A stretch of DNA of 64,000 nucleotides from Oegoconia quadripuncta. Its lineage: Eukaryota > Arthropoda > Insecta > Lepidoptera > Autostichidae. Location of the stretch: assembly GCA_949316235.1 (NCBI GenBank), contig OX438742.1, positions 34,850,853-34,914,852 of the forward strand, written 5' to 3'. A model generated the notes under the pieces. It was not told the DNA's origin. It did not search any database and saw only the letters and a list, made by a program, of their open reading frames with translations. Position 1 is the first letter of the stretch. Each line of letters starts with the position of its first letter. The position numbers and the translations under genes are program-made. Shown here one piece after another: positions 27,901-39,900 of the stretch.

Positions 27901-30900
27901 GTATGCCAACATAACATTTTCTGAAAAACTATTTGCTTTTTTCTCTTCTCTCCACGCAATAAATTCGTCGTATGTAGATATGTAGCGACTTTTTGACTTT
28001 TCCGGTAAAGTGTTCTCCGAAGCATTTTGTGCAATTATACTGAGTTCCGGTGGTGTTAATTCAATTAAATTGTCGTCGAATATACTCATTTTGTGCAACA
28101 AACAACTAAACTCGCAAAGAAAATTTTTGGAAAATGGCGCCAACTGTAAAAGAATACAAGCAGAGACTATGGCAGTATACGTCATACAGCCAACTTTTTT
28201 ATATTTATAAATTTTATTTGGCCGATACTAATATTAATTTAATGTTTAAATTTCAATTAAAATTACTTTTAAATCTGATATTGAAACAAATTAGTAGCTT
28301 TTTTTAGAAATATTTGCATAAATCATAAAAACTTCTATGAATCTTTTTAGTAAAAACTTCATGGTTGGTTTTTTCTTTTTAATAGACATTATTTTGACAG
28401 TTTGCAAAGAAAAAGCACTAGTTCGGGAAATCCCACTTCCCGCACGCTATACGTCCCTGCAATATGCCACTTTTTGAGCAACTGTATTAAAAAATAATAA
28501 TTAATAAAATGTGTAATTATATATACGTAATAATTAATATCTGAAAGACTAAATATATAGTTGTAGAAATAAACAATAGTAAGGTCTGTAGTTCCCCGGA
28601 GCACAGGATGGGCTCCACCTGTCTCATCCCATGGGTGCCGTAACAAAGCGACCAAGGGATCTTAACAGTACATACCAGTCATGGGCGTCATTGATCCGCA
28701 CCAAGATCCCAAACTTATGCAATTGTAAACCCGTCTGCCAAGCAGCAAAAACCGCTTTCCAAAAAGCGATCCAAATTACGACACCCAGTAGTGGGCAGCT
28801 TTGATATGACTCACCTCTGCATTCAAATTGTCAGCCAAAAGGTTGATAAAGTTGCTTTCTATGGGGAACTGATTTGTCATGGACTTGAGATATTGCGTCA
28901 GTTTGTCTTGAGTTGTGATAATGATCCCAGTTCCAGAGGTGTCAAACTGCGGACGGCCTGCACGGCCAAATATCTGAAGCACATCTAGTACGCTGATATC
29001 AACGAATGAGCCACGATTCTGATCGTAGACTTCCGTGCCCTGGGAATAAATAAAAGTATCAGATTCGTTAGCTAGCTGGACTGCTCACTTTGTGACTGAC
29101 TTGCACTATTCTCCCATTCTAAGTGGGAGTCGTAGCGACACTTACTGCGATGGTAGATGATTTTCAACGTAATTCTATTGCTGAATGTGTTAAGGCGTAT
29201 TAGTTAAATAAAATTTTATTTAGCGGATATGTAGCGACTAGTGACTAATTTCATAAAAACATGAATTCAAAAGCATCACTTTTTGTTCTTTAAAATGGCA
29301 GAGCAGTAAAACTAATATAGTTATAGGTACCTATCTACAGTTTGGTCACCCACGAAATAATAAAACTTTGTAGGCTATTCACTTACTCTTATAATGACAG
29401 CATGAGCAGGAAGATTCACCCCCCATGCCAAGGTTGCGGTACACACCAAAACCTTTATATATCCTTCAGAGAAATATTTTTCCACCATGTTTCTATAAAA
29501 GATAAATATGTTTAACTATTAAATATAAGTAATAATAAAATATGTATAGACCCTGTATACACTTGATCCCCTTCGTGGCTCAATGTTAACGCTATAAGGT
29601 TTACTTATCGCAAGTCATGGGTTCGAACCCTAGCAGGGTACATGTTTAGTACTAGGTTTGGTTAGTGGTAGAGCATTTTAAATGTCCGCATGGCTATGTA
29701 CCACCATCTTATCTAAGTCTGCCGTCAAACAGCGATGTCAAGCCAGTCAGTTCCTCAAATAAGATGGGGTTTCCATGTAAGTACGCGTCCACCTTCGGCC
29801 TCATCTTCACTTAACATCAGGAGTGATTGAGATTGTGCATAAAAAACCAAGGTCATTAAAAATACAATACAAAAATGTTTATTTCCAAAGTGATCGAACA
29901 GAGCCTAGCCGAGCCCTGGGCCCGCAGTCTCGACATAGATAGCAACCGAGTTCGGTCGTTAACTCCTAACGATCTTATTCTAAATGTTATAGTGTTCATA
30001 ATCACATCGGTTTTTGTTGGAAACCTGAATCGTAGTTTCAATGGAAACCGATATTTTGATACTAAAGACTCTAATTCTCCAATTAAAATAACATTGTTAG
30101 GACTTAACGACCGAATTCGATAACATAACGATCGCTATCTATGTCGAGACTGCAGGCCCTGGGCTTGTATGGCCAAATTTTAAGAACCTGGGACTACTGA
30201 TGCCACTACCCATCTAAAAATTGTAATAAAATGTATTTTATCCAAAATGAATATTACCTGTCGCTCCTCAGCATACCAGCGTGATGACAGGCAAAGCCAC
30301 AAGCAAACAAGTCAGATAATTGTTGGTGCGGACTACTTGCAATAGCTTTCTTCGCCCTTAAAAATCCACCTGATTTTTCAGGTTCAAAGTATTTTAAATG
30401 GCCCCGTTTTTGTGCTTGCTCTTTAAGTACCGTAGCAACTTGTTGCGTCGCGTTTCGTGCGTGGACGAACACCATAATTTGGTGACCTTTCTGCACCATA
30501 TCATAGGCCTTTTCATAGCATACTTCATTCATTATTTGCATCTGTAATGATGACGCCGTCAATTATTTTATAATTTAGTTATTTTGGCCTATTAGCTAGC
30601 CACGAAGATATAGGTTTAAGTCTGGGCCAAGACACTAAATGAATACCCATTTTGTGCAAGTTATGGCTGCCTTTAAAGGCACCTGTAACCTCCTAACGAC
30701 AAGGTCGAGACTTTCAAATGCAAAGGTTAAATTTATGCACGAAATTGAAGAAGTCCAGAACAAAAGCCGCTAATTTCAATTAGGATTTTCTAGCAGTTCT
30801 TCTACCTTTTTAGATCAATCTGATTTCTGAACGCGTCAAATCATGCTAAAATGCAGTATAGTAAAATATTAAGTTAGTTGGAGTCGGGACGTGACGAATC

Positions 30901-33900
30901 CATCGCTCGCTAATAGGCGTGTCTACCATTAGCGCAGTCAGTAGCCCGAATAATGGCGGTTAATTCATTGCTACAGGTCGGAGCAATGCTGAAACAGGAT
31001 GCTACCAACTGTCCCAGGGAGGTGTCGGGTTCCTAGTCCACAAGTCCCTTGTGAACAACGTGGTGAAGGTCTTACAGGTATACGCCCCGACCTCATCACA
31101 TCCCAACGACGAGGTAGAGCTTATGTATGAAGATGTCTCTAGAGCCATATTACCTCCAAAAATCATTTCACCGTTGTCATGGCGGACTTCAACGCAAAAC
31201 TGGGCGAACGAAGCGATGATGAGATGAAAGTGGGGCAATTTGGAGTGGGATATCGGAGCTCCCGGGGCCGAATGCTGGCTGGCATTATGGAGAAGGAGGG
31301 ACTCTATATGATGAACTCCATGTCTAAGACCTTTAAGACCAGCCGTACAAAAGGAACCAAGAAAATCGCTGAACCTACTTTGAAACTCATAGAGGAAAGA
31401 CGACAGATGGTTCTGTAGTCCTCGGATGATGCTTCCAAATACCGGTGGCTCAACAGACAGTCTCTAAGTCCCTGACCCGCGAACTCCGCCAATTTAATAC
31501 CGACCGTTTTAAAGAGGTAATAGAGCGGAATAAGGGCTCGTCTTTGCAAGAGATTTGTCTGTGGGACTGAGCCAGCTGATCAAGGTAAAGAACGAGGATG
31601 GCGGGATAGTCTCGTTAGTGACGGAAGTGGTGGAAGAGGTCGAGAAGATCTATGGACAGCTATACACGACATCACGCCCACCTGTAAGGAATCTGACCAC
31701 GGATCCAAGAGCCAGGATGACTCGGCACTATACGGAAGCCATTCCAGATGTCAGCTTGTATGAGATTAGAACGGCTTTCAAACAGCTAAAAATCAACAAG
31801 CTGCAGGGTGAGGACGGAATCACGGCTGAGGTTCTGAAAGCACGCGGCAGACCAATGCTGAGAGCTCTTCACAGGCTATTTCCTTCTGTCATACTCGATG
31901 GAAAAACGCCAAAGGTATGGCATAGGAGCGTAGTGGTACCTTTCTTTAAAAAGGTCGAAAATACCCTGTGGAAGAACTACGGACCCATCTCGCTTCTGAG
32001 TCATGTCTACAAGTTGTTCTCGAGAGTCATTACGAATCGTCTCACACGCAGGTTTAACGACTTCCAGCCTTCCAAGCCAGTTTCCGAAAAGGCTTTAGCA
32101 CCGTAGGCCACATACATACGTTGCGGTAGATTATACCTACAGTAGACCGAAGAGTATAACCAGCCACTATGCTTAGCGTTCGTGGACTACGAAAAAGCCT
32201 TCGATTTGATCGAGACTCTACTACTACTTGACTCTAGCGGTGCCAAATTTATTATCGGAATATCGAGGTATTGAAGTGTTTGTATGAAAGCGCCACCATG
32301 TCAGTCCGTATTAAGGATCGGAACTCCAAGCCCATCCAACTGTAGCGAGGTGTACCGAAACTGTTTACGGCTGCATTGGAAGATGCATTCAAGCTTCTGG
32401 ACTGGAAAGGACTCGGCATCAACATCAACGGCGAGTACATCACAAACCTTCGATTTGCCGACGATATCGTAATCATGGCTGAGACCCTGGAGGACATCGG
32501 CAAAATGTTTGATGACCTCTATAGAGTCTCCCAAGGAGTGGGTCTTAAAATGAATATGGACAAGACAAAGACCATGATAAATGCTCACATTGTACCCACA
32601 CCTTTGAAGATAGGAGTGGACCCATACCTGGGACAAACAGTTCAGGGGACCAATCGCGCTATTTTACAACGGTTTTACCGTTCGAACGGAACGTTTTTGG
32701 CTTAGCTTTAGTTTAGCTGATGTATAAAATGATATCGTGCTATTTTTTGTGAACGATTGACGCTACCAAAGTAAAACCAAACCCAAAATGTTTAGACCTA
32801 ACCACGAGTATTAAAAAAAACTAGTTTAATTTCCGTTCAAATGATTAGCACGATACGAAATGTGCTTGACGTAACGTTTTTGGTTATGGTTTAGCTTCGG
32901 TAATAACGTTCAAATTAGCGCGATCGGCCCCCAGTTAGGCAAATCCAACTTCGAGAAGAAGTCAATCGTCGAATCCAGCTCGGCTGGGCAGCATTTGGGA
33001 AGGTACGTAACATCTTCTCGTCCCAAATACCGCAATGTCTCAAGACGAAAGTCTTTGATCAGTGTGTGTTTCCAGTGATGACATATGGAACTGAAACGTT
33101 GTCGCTCACTATGGGCCTCATAAGAAGATTCAAGGTCACCCAAAGGACAATGGAGAGAGCTATGTTCGTTTCCCTGCGGGTTCGAATCAGAAATAAGGAC
33201 ATCCGCAGGAGAACCAAAGTGACCGATATAGCCCGAAGAATTACAGCGAGCGTGCGCAGCGTGGGCAGGCCCCACACGAGGTGGACCAACGATTTGGTAA
33301 AGATCGCGGGAAGCCGCTGGATGCAGGCAGCGCAAGACCGATCGTTGTGGAGATCTTTCGGGGAGGCATTTGTCCAGCAGTGGACATCTTTTGGCTGATA
33401 TGATAATGATGAAGAGGATAATAAATTTATTTAAAGCGTTGCGTTTTTTGTAAAATTTATGAAATCTGTATTTAACAGGTTTTGTTCTGTTCTGACCTTC
33501 CGCAATTACCGGTGGAGTTTCGGTGAAGGAAAAAAAACGAAAACAAATCGACCAATCAGCATTCACACTTGATTAACTGCGGCCTGTAATACTACAGTGT
33601 ATCAGACATAGTGTTATATAGGTTGACGAAGAATTATTGTGTTAAATGTTGTATAATTTTGCAACAGATTTGCTAATCTAATTAAGAGTTCCAAAATAAT
33701 ATTCCAAAACGGTCCTTCGCTTATGCAATTTACACACATACAATATTCACAATAATAATATAATTATTAATAATTAGCAATAAGTGATTAATTAGCAATG
33801 ATTATAATAAGTGGTTTCGGCACGTCAAAAGAATAGAACCAACCCGTCTCTTTCCTGTAAAAGGCGACTATGGGACTTTCCATATAACAATATCTATAGC

Positions 33901-36900
33901 TTTGCACGTTTTAACGGCGACAGGCTCATTCCTTGTCATGTGTGTGTTTCTGTATATTTCGAAAAGTGAATCGTGGATGTTGTTTCAAGTATTAAAGTTT
34001 TAATGTTTGGGATTAGGGATGAAGGTCGTGACGTTATATATGTATAATAATTTGGCACTCTGACGTTTTTATAAAACTATAAATATTAACTAGATAATGA
34101 TAGCGCGCGATAAAATAGCACAGCACCAATTTATACTATTAATAAAATAACAAACGGAAACCTCTGAAAAAAAAAGAAAAAAAGTAATATAAAAATTCGC
34201 AAAAGACCAACACTATGTCATTAAATAATTTCGCATGGCAATAGAGAATTATGCAACTTTAGGCTTTTGCACGATATTACTTGTAACTATCAATTGACAT
34301 TATGGACAAAACACAAAATATATATTTCAGACTACACGTAAGGTATCTTCCCACATTACCTGTTTAAGATGAATGAATCCACCGCTGCCAACGTCTCTTA
34401 TACCGATGAATTGCTGCTCCAATGGCACCGGACGAAATCGAGAGTCGAAAAAGAATAGACCAACTTTTGGATTGACACGCAAAAATCTGAAACAAAATTG
34501 TTTCAGATTCTGAGGGGTTGGGTAGCGTAATGCCTCGTCTCCGTTTTAGCTTTATTGTTTTAAATAAATGACAAACTTATCTTTAAACCACGACAATAGG
34601 GATTTACGCTAGTATAGTTCATTAGCAATCTAAATAAATCGATTCTTAGAATGCCCTCGAATCACAGGTGTTCTCTTGTTCTGTATGTTACACTAACCTA
34701 GTTTTTCGCCCGCGTGGATTTACCCATCTCATCCTATGTCCTTCCCCATGTTCCAGATTTCCTCTCTGCTAAAATTCAATACGATCAGTTTAGCAGTTTA
34801 GGCGTGAAAGCCGGACAGAAAGACAGAGTTTCGGATGTATAATATTAGAATGGATTAGAGCTTAAACGGGCCTGATTTACAGCACGACTGCATCAATATT
34901 CCTACATTATGATAGTATTTTTTAAAAAGTCGGACTCGCACAATTAAACAACATAGTACCAAGTTTAGGTATGTTATTAGTTGAATAGAGGATCTAATAT
35001 TGTGACATATCCAGAATTAGTGACAAAAGCAGGGAATCTACGCAATTGCTGTTGATAATAAGGGACGAGTGCATCGTGGCACATCTTATTTGTTGTACAA
35101 TAAAGTATATTTAGTATTTTAATATTATTATTATTTTAAAAGTAGTAGATACCATCGATAGAACACGAGATATCTAACAAAAGGTGGTATTCTTATGGCG
35201 ATTATAGGCAGACCTAGCCAGTAGTAACATAGAGAACAAGAGCCTGTTTGGAGACTTCAAATTTGTGGTAAGGGGGAGTAGTGCAGGGGGGAGTTTTTAT
35301 ACCCCGAATGCTGCTACAACTATTTCCCATTTCGTATTAAATATATGCAATTCTAGGTGGCTTTGTGTTATGCAGTGACCATAAATGCGCGAGGCTACGG
35401 GTTGCTGCCTTGGAGGGTCCACGATTGACAGCTTTCGCATGGCCAAGTCTATGTGGCGCTGTCCCGTGTAAGTGAAGCAAACAACTTTGATCAAGTTCCC
35501 AATCATTGTACATCAAATTATACAACGAAGCTTTATAAATCAAATTCCATGCGTACGAAGTCGCGGGTACAGCTAATATTAAATAAGATAAAAAGGTATT
35601 CCTCACCTGGCCACGTCTATATAATTGGGCAGCGTAGCAGAAAGACCCACAATTCGTATCATGCTTTGAGATGATTCCACTTGCCTAAGCGTTCTTGCTA
35701 CCACGGCTTCTACTATGGGCCCTCGATCGCCATGAAGAAGGTGGACTTCATCTATTATGAGAAGCTTCACTATGGACGCTAGTTCAGTCTCAGCTGAAAT
35801 CAAGGTATTAAATAAATCTTGCAGTTCAGTGTGGCTTGGGGTTATTAAAGAACCCATGACGGGTGTTGGATTCACAAGAAAAGAGAATTGAAGATATTTA
35901 GGAAATATTATTCGGTTAGTCAAGATACTAACAGGCTCCTTTCCTGGTTACGACGTCCCATTTCTCAGGGGTGGTGACAATCATCTGTGTCTCCTGTATT
36001 TCGCTTCTGGTCAGTTTCATGTCACCCGTCAATTCGCGTACTTTGATGCCTAGACTTTTTAGTCGTTTACCGAAATTTTCAGTCATTTCGGCAGCCAGCG
36101 CCTTCATTGGAGCTACGTAGATTATCTGCATATTTACAATATATTTTTCAATTAGAAAAACACAATTTTTAACGTAATACAAACGACATACAGGCGATAA
36201 CCGGTCGACGACCCGACTGACAGGGGAATACATCAGTAAAAATATGTAAAACTAAATAGAAGTGTACCGACCTTAAATTTATCTTTCATAAGGACATTAT
36301 TTTCCATGTGCCGTTTGATTTCTTGCACCACTGTCAATAAAGCGATATTAGTTTTTCCGGCGCCAGTGGGAGCGCAAATAAGTAAGTTCTCGTTCGTGTT
36401 ATACGCTGTTGGGAAAACCACAGATTGTATCCTATTGAGCTGAACGACGTTTTCAAACGCCTTCTGACCAATCTGAAAATTTAGGATAAAAATAGTATAT
36501 GTTACTATTCAAAGACTGCCGTTGTGTCATGCATTGCACGCCCGATGGATCCTATATTTGATTATTCAATCCTGAGTATTGTCACGAATTTTTAGTTTCA
36601 GTCGCAGCATTTCTGTATTTTTTGTAATTTTTTGATTGATTTTTTGAGTCCTGCTCCCGCCTAATGTTAGTAATGTAAGGAAGATTTGTTTTGCTTTAAG
36701 CTCCTATATTCGCAGTCGACTTTTTATGGAAAAATGATTCCAATTACTTAAAAACCATTTTCATTATAAATCATATATTCTAGTATTAAACAAGTAGATA
36801 TTAGCTTCATATAAAAACTGCAACATGTTTCTGCTATTTCGTAAAAGAAAATTTTAAATAAATATATTAAACTAATTAGTGTGATAGATAACAAAGCTAA

Positions 36901-39900
36901 ATCATGCTAGTGAACTTATATGATTAAGAGGCATTTCTTAGTGCTCGGGGTGATAGATAACGCATCTGTGACAGTGTTTGAGGTTAAAAGTATGGACCGT
37001 TATCTATAGGAGGCTACAGATGTTATGGACAGTAGAATCTAATCACTTTCCACCAGGTGTGCTACGTAGGTGACTCAATACATTTTGGAGATAAAGAAGA
37101 AGTATATTAGTACTATTTATTTTACATTTTTTTCAAAATGCTCTCCATCATGCTCTATACAAAGTTACATTCTTCTAAACCAACTTTGAAAACACTTTTG
37201 CCAGTCAAGACTGGTCATAAATTGCTACTTCATAGGCAGCCATGGATTCGGCGGAGCTTCTTCTCGGGGGCAAGAACAAGAAGTAGCTTAAAAAATGTAA
37301 AAACTGACTATTTTAAGTGTACCCAGTGTATCTACAAAATAAAGATGTTTTGACTTTGACTTGAAAAAAAAATGCTCCTTTTATATTTCTTTCACTTTTG
37401 GGAACAAAAAGATATCACATTGCTACTGTAGTATACGATATACCATTCTGAGTTCATTCATTCATTCTTTCAAAGAAGAAGAACATTCTTCTTCTTCTTC
37501 TTATTTTTGAGGATGTCAACCAGTCAACCTCACTGTCGAGGGACATTACTGCCAGTTTCGAGTGAAAAATTTTATTTCTCTTATTTCTTATAAGTTAGTC
37601 TCAGTCAAAACAAGTAATTCGTCGTATACTTGGCGTATAAAGAGTCTAGTCACGGTCAAGTCATTCTTCAGTAAAGTGGCAGAATGCTTTACAAAAGAAT
37701 TTGGCAGCTTCTTGTGGGAACCCGAAAGATCCGTTACGCACTTTAATTTACACTTCCTTTCCTCTGTACACCAACACTAACGTTTGCTGCACAATATTCT
37801 GCAGTTATTAAGCTTCAAAAGTTAGAATGCACAAATTATAAGAATTATAAAGAAAAATGCAACTTCACTCGCCGAGATCCCGCCAAAAAGTCCATTCTGA
37901 GTTAACTGTCAGACAGTTTTCCAGCATTGACGTCGACAAAAGTCCGCTCTGCGAAACAAAAATTTAAGCACCAATTTTTTTGCCCTCGTTTCCAGGTCTT
38001 TGTCGGTAACTGTCCTTCTGGATGGACTGAACAATTGCCTTTTATTTCCCGGATCATATTGATAGATCCATGTTTCGTCACCAGTAATTATTTCTATAAC
38101 ACGTTTTTTGCCCCGTTTTCCAAACGTGGACGCATTTTGCGGCACCAATCGACACTAACGTATTTTTCGCTTTCGGTGAGCAAACGAGGGATCCAAGATC
38201 AAAAAGGATTCTTCACTCCAAGATGTTATGTAGGGTGGTATGAACACTACCCAAACTCATGCATAGGATCTCATCAATGTTCATGTATGTAATTCTTCTT
38301 CTCCTTCTTTGGTGATCTTTAGGTTAATTTTACCCCATTTGAATTCAGCAAACCACTTAAACATTATTACGCGAGATGGAGCCGAGTCTCCTAATGCTGG
38401 TTTGTAACCGTTGTTGTAAACATAATTGTCTGGTTAAACCAAATTTAAAATCATAATCATAGAGCGCAAATGACGGTTAAGATGGAGCTTAAGCTTAAGC
38501 TCCATATTTTAAATAAAAAGCGCGGCAAGCGTAGCAGCAAAATAGTTCGAACATTTTCTTTTTTAATTGGGCAAACTGCTAAATTGTGTTCTCTTTTTAA
38601 ATAAATTTGCCATTTAAAAATAATATAATATCTAAATATATAAAGGAAGAAACTGACTGACTGACTGACTGACTGACTGACATATCAACGCACAGGCCAA
38701 ACCGCTGGGTCTAGAGTTTCCAAATTTGGCACGTAGGTTCCTTACGAGGTCTAGGGGAGCACTAAGAAAGGATTTTTCAAAATTCACCCTTTAAGGGGGT
38801 GAAACAGGGGTGGGAAGTTTGTATGAAGAAACAGTATAACTTGGACATTTCGACTATTTTCGACTCGAAACTTCGCAAGAGTACTCCTAGGAACAAATAA
38901 GCTAATACGTGTTTTGAGATTTTTCGAAAAACAACCCCCTGGGTTGTGAAATGGGGGTTAAAACCATAAAATCGATATTGGTGTCGTTATTTAGGTTTTA
39001 TGGGATGTTGATTTTGAAAATGACATTTATTTTAAGCCAACCCTCTAGGGGTGAGATAGGGGTGGGGGATGATACCAAAAAAGTCTATATTGGTGTCGTT
39101 ATTTAGGTTTTTTGGGACGTTGATTGCGAAAATGACATTTATTTTGAAGCTAACCCCTTGGGGTTAGAGAATGCGATAAGGGTGAGTTGAGATTTTTCGA
39201 AAAACAGCCCCCTGGGGTGTGAAATGGGGGTTGAAACCATAAAATCGATATTGGTGTCGTTATTTAGGTTTTTTGGGATGTTGATTATGAAAATGACATT
39301 TATTTTAAGCCAACCCTCTAGGCGTGAGATAGAGGTGGGGGATGATACCAAAAAAGTCTATATTGGTGTCGTTATTTAGGTTTTTTGGGACGTTGATTGC
39401 GAAAATGACATTTATTTTGAAGCTAACCCCTTACGGGTTGCGATAGTGGTAGGGGTTAAAATCACAAATTCAAATTGGTGTCGAAGTCGAAGAGTCAAAG
39501 TCGAAGGCTCAAAGTCGAAGACTCAAAGTCGAAGGCTCAAAGTCAAAGGCTCAAAGACGAAGGCTCAAATTCGAAGGCTCAAAGTCGAAGGCTGAAAGTC
39601 GAAGGCTCAAAGTCGAAGGCTAAAAGTCGAAGACTCAAAGTCGAAGACTCAAAGTCAAAAGCTCAAAGTCGAAGGCTCAAAGTCGAAGGCTTAAAATCGA
39701 AGGCTCAAAGACGAAGGCTCAAAGTCGAAGGCTCAAAGTCGAAGACTCAAAGTCGAAGACTCAAATTCGAAAAGTAAAATTCATAGTCAAAGTCATGTCA
39801 AAGTCATAGTCAAAATCATAGTCAAAGTCATAGTCATAGGCAAAGTCATAGTCAAAGTCATAGTCAAAGTCATAGTCAAAGTCATAGTCAAAGTCATAGT

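Larger units (their letters stand above)
25279..28089 (-). pseudogene. Crypton-type tyrosine recombinase relic, split by mariner
   Basis: The minus strand reads in order: N-terminus [17 protein letters not shown]...LPEKSKSRY (28089-27902); after the mariner, [20 protein letters not shown] and core-binding region to 26346; an apparent 115-bp intron (26231-26345, GT-AG); [18 protein letters not shown] with the first catalytic-type Arg (26230-26030); then broken sequence; then [20 protein letters not shown] (C-terminal recombinase end) and an acidic/serine tail to 25279. The HxxR-Y region is frameshifted, so it is inactive. No terminal repeats, as expected for Cryptons. Confidence 0.8.
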
